In this document: positions 52,590-61,837 of the stretch, one piece after another
Layout: the number at the start of each line of letters is the position of its first letter
Position numbering within the stretch: position 1 is the stretch's first letter
The notes under the pieces: generated by a model
Seen by the model: only the letters and a program-made list of their open reading frames with translations
Database searches by the model: none
Told to the model about the DNA's origin: nothing
Assembly: GCF_004119455.1 (NCBI RefSeq)
Contig: NZ_NRQT01000015.1
Span: 30,615-94,614, forward strand
DNA: 64,000 nt
Source: Chryseobacterium sp. CH25
GTDB lineage: Bacteria; Bacteroidota; Bacteroidia; Flavobacteriales; Weeksellaceae
Direction of reading: 5' to 3'
Program-made: the position numbers and the translations under genes

Positions 52590-54305
52590 TTAAGCAATGG
52601 GAAGTCTGAAATAAAATGTACTTCCATTATTCAGAGCACTGCTTACTCCAATTTCACCATTCTGTTTTTCAATGAAATTCTTTGAGATAGCCAGTCCGAG
52701 ACCTGTTCCATTCTGATGTTCACCCGGAACCTGAAAATAGCGGTCAAAGATCTGTCTGTGATATTTTTCATCAATGCCACTTCCTGTATCAATAATATTA
52801 AACTGAATAAAATCTTCTACTCTTTGTACAAGAACTTTAATTTCTTCATCCTGAAAAGAGTGTTTTACTGCATTGGTCAGGAAATTATTCATTACCCAGA
52901 CCGTTTTATCAAAATCAGCGGTTACAAAATCAGTATCTTCCAACTGATATTCCGTGTTGATTGAGATATTCTTCTGCTCTGCCAGTTTTTCAACATTCTT
53001 CACGGCGGTCTGTACAATTTCTTTAGGTGAACATTTATCAACGGTAAGACGGATATTTCCGGACTCCACTTGTGAAAGATTAAGGAGTTCACCCGTGATA
53101 TCCAATAAACGCTGTCCATCTTCATTGATGCTCTTCAACAGTTCCTGTTGTTGCTCATTCAACTCACCGAATTTCTGATTTCCTAGTAACTGTACGCCCA
53201 TTTTTATAGCAGAAATCGGAGTTTTCAACTCATGGGAAATCGTTGCAATGAAATTGGTTTTAGCAAAATCCAACTCTTTGAAAGGGGTAATATTTCGCAG
53301 TAAAATTACTTTCCCGATATATTTTTTCTCCTTCTCCCCTGTTTTAACAATATTAATGGGAACAATATCCTGTTCAAAATAATTTTCCTTATTGTCTCTA
53401 ACAATCTTAATGGGATCTTTTACCGGATGGTCTATGTTTTTCAACAGCTCCCGCATCAGATCATTATTAATGGCTACTTCATGAGCCGTCTTTCCAATAA
53501 TATCTTCTTTATGGAGATTCGTAATCTTTAAAGCTTCATCATTAATCATATAGATAAAATGATTTTCATCTAAACCAATCACAGCATCATGCATATTATT
53601 CACCAGAGTTTCAATCCGCTTTTTCTCCATCAGCTGTTTGGAAAGGTTACTGCTTTCATATTCCTGAAGCTTTTCTGCCATCACATTAAAGGAATCTGCA
53701 AGGCTGTTGAATTCTTCACTTCCTTTAAAATGAACCCTTTCACTATAATTTTTGTCTGCAATCTGTCTGATACTGAACGTCAGCTGATTGATAGGTTCTG
53801 CAATAGTTTGAGGCAGATTAAACAATAAAATAAAAGCAATCAGAAAGCAAACCGTTCCAAGACTGACAATCCAAAAAGTGGCATTTTCAGCTGTAATAAT
53901 AGCGATATCACTTTTACGCTCAATCCCTTTCATATTCAAAGACATGATCCTGGCCAGATCTTCCCGGATCAACTTCTCTTTGCTAATAGTAGGTTCTTTT
54001 AAATAACTGTTGAAATGCAGATTCAGATTCTGAGTAGCCTCTTTTTCACCAAATTCTGTAAGGTTTTTTTCCTGCAGCTTATTATTCTTCTGAAAATCGG
54101 CTATGGCCACTACACTGTCTGTACTAATGTTATCCAGTGCCAGAAGCATATTTTTAGAAAATTCAAGGCTGTTGTAATTGGCTGTAAGAATCTTCTCTGT
54201 ATCAGATTTTAATTTATTGATATATACGGAACCTATCACTGAAAGCAGAACGATCAGTAAAAATAAAAGGCCTACGCCTAAGGTAAGTTTTGTTTTAAGT
54301 TTCAT
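52590..54305 (-). CDS. HAMP-PAS sensor histidine kinase
   Basis: 571 aa. Two membrane segments (about 7-28 and 148-166) enclose a roughly 120-residue periplasmic domain. HAMP (about 170-220), PAS (about 225-330; GLDENHFIYMIND), HisKA with ISHELKTP and HATPase with N (NNFLTNAVKHS), DTGSGI and GTGLGLAISK follow. It is downstream of the KdpD-like sensor, in the same direction, and probably phosphorylates the sigma-54 activator at 61838 or acts with it, because the KdpD itself has no kinase domain. The stimulus is unknown; K supply or turgor is inferred from context. Confidence 0.88.
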   Translation of the reverse strand: MKLKTKLTLGVGLLFLLIVLLSVIGSVYINKLKSDTEKILTANYNSLEFSKNMLLALDNISTDSVVAIADFQKNNKLQEKNLTEFGEKEATQNLNLHFNSYLKEPTISKEKLIREDLARIMSLNMKGIERKSDIAIITAENATFWIVSLGTVCFLIAFILLFNLPQTIAEPINQLTFSIRQIADKNYSERVHFKGSEEFNSLADSFNVMAEKLQEYESSNLSKQLMEKKRIETLVNNMHDAVIGLDENHFIYMINDEALKITNLHKEDIIGKTAHEVAINNDLMRELLKNIDHPVKDPIKIVRDNKENYFEQDIVPINIVKTGEKEKKYIGKVILLRNITPFKELDFAKTNFIATISHELKTPISAIKMGVQLLGNQKFGELNEQQQELLKSINEDGQRLLDITGELLNLSQVESGNIRLTVDKCSPKEIVQTAVKNVEKLAEQKNISINTEYQLEDTDFVTADFDKTVWVMNNFLTNAVKHSFQDEEIKVLVQRVEDFIQFNIIDTGSGIDEKYHRQIFDRYFQVPGEHQNGTGLGLAISKNFIEKQNGEIGVSSALNNGSTFYFRLPIA

Positions 54306-54396
54306 ATGAAGATCCTTATTGTTTTTTAAAAGACATATGCAATCGCGTCATCTTTATCTGTGCTTGTGTTTCCAAATTATTGCGATTTCATTACTT

Positions 54397-55506
54397 TTAA
54401 GATAAAATAATAATATCTACCTGTCTTTCATTCAGTCTGTTCATCAGAGTATAAATCCAACTGTAACCGAACAGACGCTGCCAGAGCTTTGCATGAGGCT
54501 TCCCAATACAGACTGTGGTAATGTTATGAGCAATCACATACTCAAGAATTCCGTTCTGAACACTGCTTTCCTTGATTCTGACAACTTTGGCTCCCAATTC
54601 CTGTGCTAAATTAAAATTATTAATCAAAAACCGCTGCTTGTCTAATGCTATTTTTTCAGGATTTTCAGAAGGTTTCTGAATATAGAGAACCGTCCACGGA
54701 CTGTTGTAATAACTTGCCAGCCTTGCTGTTTTTCTAATAATAGTCTTAGCAATCTTCTCATTGCTGCTTATACAGGCCAGAAATTTGATGGGTTTAAAAT
54801 TTTCGGTCTTAATTTCAGTTTCCACCTTCCTTTCTACGTGCGTTGCCACTTCTTTTAAAGCAAGCTCACGAAGCTGAAGAATATGCCCGCTCTGGAAAAA
54901 ATTGCTGAGGGCAGTTTGAATTTTCTCTTTCTTATAAATTTTTCCTTCTTTCAAACGGGTGAGCAGCTCATCTGCTGTAAGGTCTATATTTACTACTTCA
55001 TCGGCCAGTGCTAAAATTTTATCTGGAACCCTTTCTGCAACTTCAACTCCTGTTATTTTCTTTACTTCCTCATTAAGACTTTCAATATGCTGAATGTTCA
55101 TAGCACTGATCACATTGATTCCGTTATCCAGAATCTCCAGCACATCCTGCCATCTTTTTTTATTTTTAGAGCCTTCCACATTGGTGTGAGCCAGTTCATC
55201 TACAAGAACTACTTCCGGATGTTCATTGATAATAGCCTGGAGGTCCATTTCCTCCAGGTTTTTACCTTTATAAAAGACTGATTTTCTTTCAATTTCCGGA
55301 ATTCCGTCTGCTAAAGCTACCGTTTCTTCACGGTCGTGGGTTTCTATATAGCCAATCTTTACATCAATGCCATTTCGTAAGAGAGAATGAGCCTCCTGCA
55401 GCATTCGGAAGGTCTTTCCAACACCTGCACTCATCCCTATATAAATTTTGAACTTCCCTTTTCGGGACTTCTGGATGAGTTCTAAAAAATCTTTTGCTGA
55501 TGACAT
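54397..55506 (-). CDS. KdpD sensor domain and UspA-like protein without a kinase domain
   Basis: 369 aa. Walker A-like GMSAGVGKTFRM and VDELAHTN of the N-terminal KdpD domain, then a universal-stress-like domain (about 240-365; FLACISSNEKIAKTIIRKTARL). The four membrane segments and histidine kinase of E. coli KdpD are absent; the kinase is a separate gene just downstream. The start is ATG 55506 (MSSAKDF). It lies 48 bp after the porin gene in the kdp run. This split is common in Bacteroidota. Confidence 0.88.
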   Translation of the reverse strand: MSSAKDFLELIQKSRKGKFKIYIGMSAGVGKTFRMLQEAHSLLRNGIDVKIGYIETHDREETVALADGIPEIERKSVFYKGKNLEEMDLQAIINEHPEVVLVDELAHTNVEGSKNKKRWQDVLEILDNGINVISAMNIQHIESLNEEVKKITGVEVAERVPDKILALADEVVNIDLTADELLTRLKEGKIYKKEKIQTALSNFFQSGHILQLRELALKEVATHVERKVETEIKTENFKPIKFLACISSNEKIAKTIIRKTARLASYYNSPWTVLYIQKPSENPEKIALDKQRFLINNFNLAQELGAKVVRIKESSVQNGILEYVIAHNITTVCIGKPHAKLWQRLFGYSWIYTLMNRLNERQVDIIILS

Positions 55507-55554
55507 TGATTTTATTCTTTTAAGTTTTATTTTAAACACTTTTGACCAGACATG

Positions 55555-56640
55555 TTAAAACCACACCGCTAAACTTGTTGTAACAAAGAAATTTCCTTTT
55601 CTTACATCATCATTTTTCGTAAAGATGGCATCCTTAGACGTAAAACCTCTTGCTTCTGTACGGAAAACAACATTTTTAAATATAGCATAATCTACGTTCA
55701 GTGAATATCCGAAGGTTTGAAAACCATTAGGAGTTCCCGTACTGATAATCACTCCATTTTTATCATTGTAATACTCCAATCTTCCTGCCAATGCCCATTT
55801 ACTGTCTACCTGATATTTTGCCTGTATATTGGGGCTGTACCAGATATTATACTGCTCGCTTCCTTTGGTTTTCTGCTCTGCACCGATATCAAATCCTAGT
55901 AAAGCTGAAAACTTTTCTGTCAGCTGAAAACTTCCATACAAATCATGGAAATAACGCATTCTTTTCTCTTCTTTAGCTTTATCATTTCCTATAAATGAGC
56001 TGCTGTTCAAAGTTATTTTATCATTCGGTTTGTAGGTCACCTGATGTCCGAAAGAGATACTTTGGTTTCCTTTCACTTTGGCAATACGCTGCCATCCATT
56101 CAGCACCAATCCGCTTACAAACCATTTTCCGTTGTCTGAAGTATAGGAAATCTTAGCTCCGGTTTCAAAATAAGGCGAATTTTCAGCAGCAAAACTTCTG
56201 GTCAGATTAATATTATCTTTTCCTATGGCATTTTCCCAACCGATATGAGAAGGCATGATCCCAGCATCAATCCATAGGTTTTTATTTTTCGATAGTTTAA
56301 TTCCTACGTTGGCTTCGTTAATATATCGTAAAGCCTCCTGTTCCGCAGCCATATTGTCCTGTGCATAAGTTCCGCCCATTAATGCAAGGTTGGCTCTGAT
56401 ATTCTCACTCTGATAATTAGCTTTTATTAATCCTAAATTAAGATTTACCTCATTATGTCTGTTGTATGAATATAAAAAGTTCTGACGGAGATGATTTCCC
56501 GGCTCATTAAAATCATAAGTATAAAAGAGTTCCGCATAAGCAGAAAATGTTACTTTCGGTTCTGTTTTTAATGAGTCTGATGATTGTGCTTTTGAGAAAA
56601 ATACTCCCAATAGCATTCCTATAATAGTATATTTTTTCAC
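55555..56640 (-). CDS. outer-membrane beta-barrel porin of the kdp locus
   Basis: 361 aa, signal peptide (KKYTIIGMLLGVFFSKAQ) then a barrel with alternating aromatic strands and the last residue Phe (TTSLAVWF). It looks like the BBP2/OprO-like porin group. Its place between kdpC and kdpD suggests that it lets K through the outer membrane; this is inferred from position. It lies 48 bp from the KdpD gene. Confidence 0.75.
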   Translation of the reverse strand: MKKYTIIGMLLGVFFSKAQSSDSLKTEPKVTFSAYAELFYTYDFNEPGNHLRQNFLYSYNRHNEVNLNLGLIKANYQSENIRANLALMGGTYAQDNMAAEQEALRYINEANVGIKLSKNKNLWIDAGIMPSHIGWENAIGKDNINLTRSFAAENSPYFETGAKISYTSDNGKWFVSGLVLNGWQRIAKVKGNQSISFGHQVTYKPNDKITLNSSSFIGNDKAKEEKRMRYFHDLYGSFQLTEKFSALLGFDIGAEQKTKGSEQYNIWYSPNIQAKYQVDSKWALAGRLEYYNDKNGVIISTGTPNGFQTFGYSLNVDYAIFKNVVFRTEARGFTSKDAIFTKNDDVRKGNFFVTTSLAVWF

Positions 56641-56869
56641 GTTAATTTAGAATTATTTGAGTACAGGACAGAAAGTATATTCATCTGATAAAGTTAACCA
56701 TTAAGAAAGAATTAAGAGATTAAGAAGAAATAGATTATAAGCGAATGATAAGTGGTAATATTTTGAAATTTTAGATTTTCTTGCTTATACTTAATTCTTT
56801 CGATATTCTTAATGGTTGAATGTATCTAACAATATTTTATAAATTCTGCCGTACAGTTATTTTAATTTG

Positions 56870-56902
56870 AACGATGTCAAGGTTTAAAACCTTGACATCG
56901 TT
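56870..56902. repeat. perfect inverted repeat at the end of kdpC
   Basis: AACGATGTCAAGGTTT pairs with AAACCTTGACATCGTT. It may serve as the terminator of the kdp operon, though no T run follows; it could be a dispersed repeat of the genus instead. Direct and inverted copies of TTAACCATTAAGAA and CTTAATGGTTGAA flank it at 56694 and 56804. Confidence 0.7.
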
Positions 56903-56919
56903 AGTTCAAGATTATTTGA

Positions 56920-57477
56920 TTATTTTAATTGGTCTAAAGCAATATTGAGCTTTAAAACATTGATTTTTGAAGGTCCTAAAAGTCCTAAAAAAGGCTTCTC
57001 AGTCTGATCTTTAATTAAGGTATTAATCTGTTCTACAGAAAGATTTCTTGCTTTGGAAATTCTTTTGGCCTGATATAAAGCTCCTTCTTCAGAAATATCA
57101 GGATCCAACCCGCTTCCACTTGCTGTAACCAGTTCTACAGGTACTTTAGCATTTCCCATTTCCGGATTTTGCAGTTTCAAAGTATCTATTCTTTTCTGTA
57201 CAGTTTCCAGGTATTCGTCATTGCTTGGACCTTTGTTACTTCCCCCACTTCCTGCTGCATTGTAGTTTACAGTGGATGGACGGCCATGGAAATATTTTTC
57301 AGATTTAAACTCCTGCCCGACATTCGCATAGAATTTTTGTCCTTTATAATTAATGATCTCTGCATTTCCCTGATTAGGCAACACTTTTGATCCTGCGTAT
57401 ACAACAATCAGATAAATTCCTACAACAACTAACATCACAAGGCTTAATCTGAATGCTGAAACAATATGATTTTTCAT
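56920..57477 (-). CDS. kdpC: potassium-transporting ATPase subunit C
   Basis: 185 aa with one N-terminal membrane helix (about 8-30) and a periplasmic domain; YFHGRPSTVNYNAAGSGGSN and TASGSGLDPDISEEGALYQ are the family's signatures. It stabilises KdpA and KdpB and raises ATP affinity. It follows kdpB by 10 bp in the same operon. Confidence 0.95.
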   Translation of the reverse strand: MKNHIVSAFRLSLVMLVVVGIYLIVVYAGSKVLPNQGNAEIINYKGQKFYANVGQEFKSEKYFHGRPSTVNYNAAGSGGSNKGPSNDEYLETVQKRIDTLKLQNPEMGNAKVPVELVTASGSGLDPDISEEGALYQAKRISKARNLSVEQINTLIKDQTEKPFLGLLGPSKINVLKLNIALDQLK

Positions 57478-57487
57478 TTTTAAAATT

Positions 57488-59527
57488 TTAATAGAATAAA
57501 CTAATCACTATATCAATAATTTTGATTCCGATGAAAGGAACAATAACCCCTCCCAAACCATAGATCAAAAGATTTCTTCTCAATAATGCACTGGCTCCGA
57601 TTGGCTTATAAGCGACTCCTTTTAAAGCTAATGGAATCAGGAATGGAATAATCACCGCATTGAAAATAACCGCTGATAAAATGGCCGTTTCCGGACTGTG
57701 AAGATTCATGATATTCAACTTCTGAAGGGATGGAATAAAGGTGATAAACAGGGCCGGAATAATGGCAAAATACTTCGCAACATCATTGGCAATACTGAAG
57801 GTTGTCAACGTTCCACGGGTCATCAGTAACTGTTTTCCGATCTCTACAATCTCAATCAGTTTGGTAGGGTCATTATCAAGGTCAACCATGTTACCTGCTT
57901 CTTTTGCAGCCTGAGTTCCGCTGTTCATCGCAACACCTACATCAGCCTGAGCCAGTGCCGGAGCATCATTGGTTCCGTCTCCCATCATCGCTACCAGCTT
58001 TCCTTCCTGCTGTTCCTTCTTGATGTAATTCATTTTATCTTCCGGTTTGGCTTCGGCAATAAAATCATCCACTCCGGCTTTTTCCGCAATAAATTTTGCA
58101 GTCAAAGGGTTATCTCCGGTTACCATTACGGTTTTCACACCCATTTTTCTCAGTCTCTGGAAACGTTCCTGGATACCTGTTTTAATAATATCCTGAAGTT
58201 CAATAACGCCCCATACTTTTTCATTAACGGATACTACCAAAGGAGTTCCTCCGTTTTCAGAAATTTTGGTAACAGCATCCTGTGTTTCCTGTGGGAAAAG
58301 ATTCCCGGCTTTTTCAGTCAGTTTTTTTATAGTATCGTAAGCTCCTTTTCGGATTCTTGTCTCTTCAAAATCGATCCCTGAAGTTCTGGTTTCAGCAGTA
58401 AAATCAATATATGTTGGATTAGGAACTAACAGATCTTCTGATTTCAGCTGGCTCAATTCTATAATAGATTTACCTTCCGGCGTTTCATCAGCTACTGAAC
58501 TCAATGCAGAAGCTTTGATGAAGTCTTCAAGTTTAATTCCGTTTGTAGGATGAAATTGAGTTGCTTTACGGTTCCCGATAGTGATGGTTCCTGTTTTATC
58601 AAGCAATAAAACATCAATATCACCTGCAGTTTCTACTGCTTTTCCACTTTTTGTGATGACATTGGCTCTTAATGCTCTATCCATTCCGGCAATCCCGATT
58701 GCAGAAAGCAGACCTCCAATAGTTGTCGGGATAAGACAGACGAAAAGTGAGATAAATGCTGCAATAGTAATTGGAGTCTGCGCGTAGTCTGCAAAAGGCT
58801 TTAAGGTTAGTGTTACAATAATAAAAGTAAGGGTAAACCCTGCTAATAATATGGTTAATGCAATTTCGTTAGGTGTTTTTTGTCTTGATGCTCCTTCTAC
58901 AAGAGCAATCATTTTATCCAAAAAGGATTCTCCCGGTTTGGTAGTTACTTTTACTTTGATTCTGTCTGAAAGTACTTTAGTTCCCCCTGTTACTGAACTT
59001 TTATCTCCACCCGCTTCACGGATCACCGGAGCACTTTCTCCTGTAATGGCAGATTCATCAATGGTAGCAAGTCCTTCAATAATCTCTCCATCCATTGGAA
59101 TCTGATCTCCAGCTTCGCACATGAAAATATCTCCTAATTTCATTTCAGCTGACATTTTTAAGGTTGTTTCTACCTGAAATCCGGGTTTATTATCAACAAC
59201 CAGTTTAGCAGGAGTTTCCTCACGGGTTTTTCTAAGCGTATCAGCCTGCGCCTTTCCTCTTGCCTCCGCAATAGCTTCTGCAAAGTTGGCAAACAGAACG
59301 GTGAAAAACAGAATAATAAATACTAAAAAGTTATAGGAAAAGCTTCCCTGGGTTTTATCACCAGTTAAGCTGAACATGCTTACAATAAACATGACCACTG
59401 TTCCGATCTCCACCAGGAACATCACTGGATTTTTAAACATAATTTTCGGATTCAGTTTCACGAAGGACTGTTTAATCGCCTCATTTACCAAATCTCTTTG
59501 AAACAATGTTTGTGATTGATTTTTCAT
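57488..59527 (-). CDS. kdpB: potassium-transporting P-type ATPase subunit B
   Basis: 679 aa, the catalytic P-type ATPase. DKTGT is the phosphorylation site (about residue 310), AITGESAP the actuator, MVTGDNPLTA and MMGDGTNDAPAL the hinge and nucleotide-binding motifs. It hydrolyses ATP to drive uptake through KdpA. A 178-bp gap separates it from kdpA and holds no visible signal. Confidence 0.97.
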   Translation of the reverse strand: MKNQSQTLFQRDLVNEAIKQSFVKLNPKIMFKNPVMFLVEIGTVVMFIVSMFSLTGDKTQGSFSYNFLVFIILFFTVLFANFAEAIAEARGKAQADTLRKTREETPAKLVVDNKPGFQVETTLKMSAEMKLGDIFMCEAGDQIPMDGEIIEGLATIDESAITGESAPVIREAGGDKSSVTGGTKVLSDRIKVKVTTKPGESFLDKMIALVEGASRQKTPNEIALTILLAGFTLTFIIVTLTLKPFADYAQTPITIAAFISLFVCLIPTTIGGLLSAIGIAGMDRALRANVITKSGKAVETAGDIDVLLLDKTGTITIGNRKATQFHPTNGIKLEDFIKASALSSVADETPEGKSIIELSQLKSEDLLVPNPTYIDFTAETRTSGIDFEETRIRKGAYDTIKKLTEKAGNLFPQETQDAVTKISENGGTPLVVSVNEKVWGVIELQDIIKTGIQERFQRLRKMGVKTVMVTGDNPLTAKFIAEKAGVDDFIAEAKPEDKMNYIKKEQQEGKLVAMMGDGTNDAPALAQADVGVAMNSGTQAAKEAGNMVDLDNDPTKLIEIVEIGKQLLMTRGTLTTFSIANDVAKYFAIIPALFITFIPSLQKLNIMNLHSPETAILSAVIFNAVIIPFLIPLALKGVAYKPIGASALLRRNLLIYGLGGVIVPFIGIKIIDIVISLFY

Positions 59528-59705
59528 TTTTTTGAAAGAGTTTATATCATTAAATCAATAATAACCATCAAGTGAAACCAAATTATAGGGTATAGGATTG
59601 GATAATATTATGTAGTGAACGTTTCGGTAAGTTTTAAATGAGTTCCCTAAACAATTCAGCTTCCTTAATGGTTGACTATTGATTTTAATTTTTAATGTTC
59701 ACAAT

Positions 59706-61400
59706 TTATTTAGAGAAATACTGTATCTGCTCTGCAATAGGCCCAAGAGTTAGTGCAGGGAAGAATGACAATGCTGCAATAAGCAGAATAACTGCAAGAG
59801 TCATAAAACCGAATGTTGCTGTATCTGTCTTCAGTGTTCCTGAACTTTCCGGAATGAATTTTTTCTGAGCCAGTAATCCCGCAATGGCAACCGGACCTAT
59901 GATTGGGATAAATCTTGATAGCAGCAACACAATTCCTGTTGAAATATTCCACCAAGGGGTATTATCTCCCAGTCCTTCGAATCCAGATCCGTTATTGGCT
60001 GAAGAAGATGTAAATTCATACAGCATTTCACTGAAACCATGGAATCCGGGGTTATTCAATGTTTTGGCTCCAAATTCTGGTAGGTAAGCCGTTAAAGCAG
60101 TTCCCACAAGGATTAAAAATGGGTGGAATAAAGCCACGATCATCGCGATCTTCATTTCCTTGGCTTCGATCTTTTTTCCCATAAACTCTGGAGTTCTACC
60201 TACCATCAGACCGCTGATAAACACAGCTAGAATGATAAAAATAAAGTAGTTCAAAATCCCTACTCCACAGCCACCATAGAAACAGTTGATCATCATTGCA
60301 AGCAGTTCATTCATCCCTGAAAGAGGCATCGTACTGTCGTGCATTGAGTTTACAGAACCTGTAGAGATTACCGTAGTGGCAATACTCCAATAGGCTGATG
60401 CAGCGCTTCCGAAACGGATTTCTTTTCCTTCCATCGCTCCAAGGCTGCTGTCAGCACCCATTTTTGTAATCAAAGGATTTCCTCCTGTTTCATTAACAAT
60501 ATTGGGTATGGTAAGCGCTAAAAATCCAACAGTCATCACGGTAAATATTACCCATGAAAGTTTTCTCTTTTTTAAATAGAAACCTAACGCAAAAACCAAT
60601 GCAAAAGGGATAATCATCTGAGTGACCATCTCCGTCATATTCGTTATATAATTAGGATTTTCAAGCGGATGGGCTGAGTTGGCTCCAAAGAAGCCACCAC
60701 CATTGGTTCCCAGGTGTTTAATCGCTACAAAAGCAGCAACTGGTCCTCTGGAAACATCTATTTTCTGTCCTTCAAGGGTTGTAATATGATCTTTTCCTTC
60801 AAAAGTCATCGGACTTCCGTTGATAGAAAGGATTAAAGCAACTAATACACTGATCGGAAGTAAAATTCTAATCATTGACTTCGTAAAATAGTCATAGAAA
60901 TTACCCAATTCTGTAGCTGTTTTCTCTTTGAAAGCTTTAAAAAGAACAGCCATAGCAGCCATTCCTGTTGCAGCCGTTACAAACTGTAAAAACATCAGAT
61001 AAAGCTGACTCAGGTAACTTACTCCCGTTTCTCCCGAGTAGTGCTGTAAATTACAGTTCACTAAAAATGAGATGGTTGTATTAAAAGCCAGATCAGGAGA
61101 CATATTCGGGTTTCCATCCGGATTTAAAGGTAACCAAGCCTGAGTGAGTAAAAGGATAAATCCTATAATAAACCAAACCAGATTAATCGCCAGCATCACA
61201 TACATATTCTGCTTCCAGTTCATCTGGCGGTTGGGATTAATTCCCGATATTTTATAAATAAACTTTTCAATCGGCTCAAAAACCGGATCTAAAAAGGTTT
61301 TCTTGTATCCATAAACATTAGCAATGTATTTACCTAAAAATATTCCGATAACTAATGTGATAGCAAACATGGCTATGATGCCTAAAATTTCTGTATTCAT
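59706..61400 (-). CDS. kdpA: potassium-transporting ATPase subunit A
   Basis: 564 aa channel subunit with about ten helices. The four selectivity-filter-like loops are visible: NCNLQHYSGE, GTNGGGFFGAN, GCGVGILNY and SANNGSGFEG. It binds and moves K. It follows the kdpF micro-gene by 6 bp. Confidence 0.97.
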   Translation of the reverse strand: MNTEILGIIAMFAITLVIGIFLGKYIANVYGYKKTFLDPVFEPIEKFIYKISGINPNRQMNWKQNMYVMLAINLVWFIIGFILLLTQAWLPLNPDGNPNMSPDLAFNTTISFLVNCNLQHYSGETGVSYLSQLYLMFLQFVTAATGMAAMAVLFKAFKEKTATELGNFYDYFTKSMIRILLPISVLVALILSINGSPMTFEGKDHITTLEGQKIDVSRGPVAAFVAIKHLGTNGGGFFGANSAHPLENPNYITNMTEMVTQMIIPFALVFALGFYLKKRKLSWVIFTVMTVGFLALTIPNIVNETGGNPLITKMGADSSLGAMEGKEIRFGSAASAYWSIATTVISTGSVNSMHDSTMPLSGMNELLAMMINCFYGGCGVGILNYFIFIILAVFISGLMVGRTPEFMGKKIEAKEMKIAMIVALFHPFLILVGTALTAYLPEFGAKTLNNPGFHGFSEMLYEFTSSSANNGSGFEGLGDNTPWWNISTGIVLLLSRFIPIIGPVAIAGLLAQKKFIPESSGTLKTDTATFGFMTLAVILLIAALSFFPALTLGPIAEQIQYFSK

Positions 61401-61406
61401 TGTCTT

Positions 61407-61484
61407 TTAAAATTTTTCAGGTTTCATTAAAACATAACAGATATACACAAAGGCAAGTACTGAAAGGAAAAATAAACTCCACAT
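61407..61484 (-). CDS. kdpF: KdpF, 25-aa membrane peptide
   Basis: MWSLFFLSVLAFVYICYVLM with PEKF to follow: one hydrophobic helix with a basic end (K21). Position just ahead of kdpA and length fit KdpF, which stabilises the KdpABC complex. It is too short for an automatic ORF list. The stop TAA is 6 bp from the kdpA start. Confidence 0.85.
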   Translation of the reverse strand: MWSLFFLSVLAFVYICYVLMKPEKF

Positions 61485-61487
61485 AAT

Positions 61488-61571
61488 TTATATTCTATCA
61501 AAAAATTCAACTGATTTATATAAAAGCCAGAACAAAACTGCAAAGAGCAGAATTAAACTTATCAGCATCAT
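61488..61571 (-). CDS. 27-aa micro-ORF, second KdpF-like membrane peptide
   Basis: MMLISLILLFAVLFWLLYKS then VEFFDRI: one predicted membrane helix with a charged tail. The TAA is 3 bp before the kdpF ATG; its own ATG overlaps the stop of the micro-ORF upstream (ATGA). It resembles KdpF in size and place but not in sequence. No family is known to me. Confidence 0.6.
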   Translation of the reverse strand: MMLISLILLFAVLFWLLYKSVEFFDRI

Positions 61572-61675
61572 ATCTTTATTATTAGAGTTAAAAGAGTAAA
61601 CAATACGTACGATACAATCAGCAGACTAAAAGTAGAATGCTCCCGTTTTTTCAACGTTTTTCTTGAAATTGTCAT
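61568..61675 (-). CDS. 35-aa micro-ORF ahead of kdpF
   Basis: MTISRKTLKKREHSTFSLLI then VSYVLFTLLTLIIKI: a basic N-terminus then a hydrophobic helix, typical of a one-span membrane peptide with its positive end inside. It overlaps the next micro-ORF by 4 nt and so looks translationally coupled. It has no similar gene in the classic kdpFABC operon. Confidence 0.6.
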   Translation of the reverse strand: MTISRKTLKKREHSTFSLLIVSYVLFTLLTLIIKI

Positions 61676-61700
61676 TTTTAAATATTTTATTCAGGGACTA

Positions 61701-61721
61701 TATGCCAAAAGAAAGTCCAAA
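61701..61721 (-). promoter_or_regulatory. candidate sigma-54 promoter of the kdp operon
   Basis: On the minus strand TTTGGACTTTCTTTTGGCATA has a GG (61717-61718) and a GC (61704-61705) like a -24/-12 pair, but the spacing is 11 nt between them, not the usual 10. It lies about 26 bp ahead of the first micro-ORF, and an NtrC-type activator is the next gene upstream. Weak evidence only. Confidence 0.3.
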
Positions 61722-61794
61722 CCTGAAACGAACAATGCAAAATATTGAAATACAATACATTAACTCCATGTCACAAACTGCATAAAAACAGAAA

Positions 61795-61815
61795 AGCCTA
61801 TCAAAATGATAGGCT
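61795..61815 (-). terminator. intrinsic terminator of the sigma-54 activator gene
   Basis: AGCCTATC pairs with GATAGGCT around 5 nt, with a T-rich tract after it on the minus strand. Confidence 0.75.
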
Positions 61816-61837
61816 CTTTATTAAAATGATAAACGGC

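Noticed and set aside
56870..56902. The inverted repeat after kdpC as a riboswitch or operator
   Set aside because: It is a simple perfect hairpin with no conserved aptamer features; a terminator or repeat explains it.
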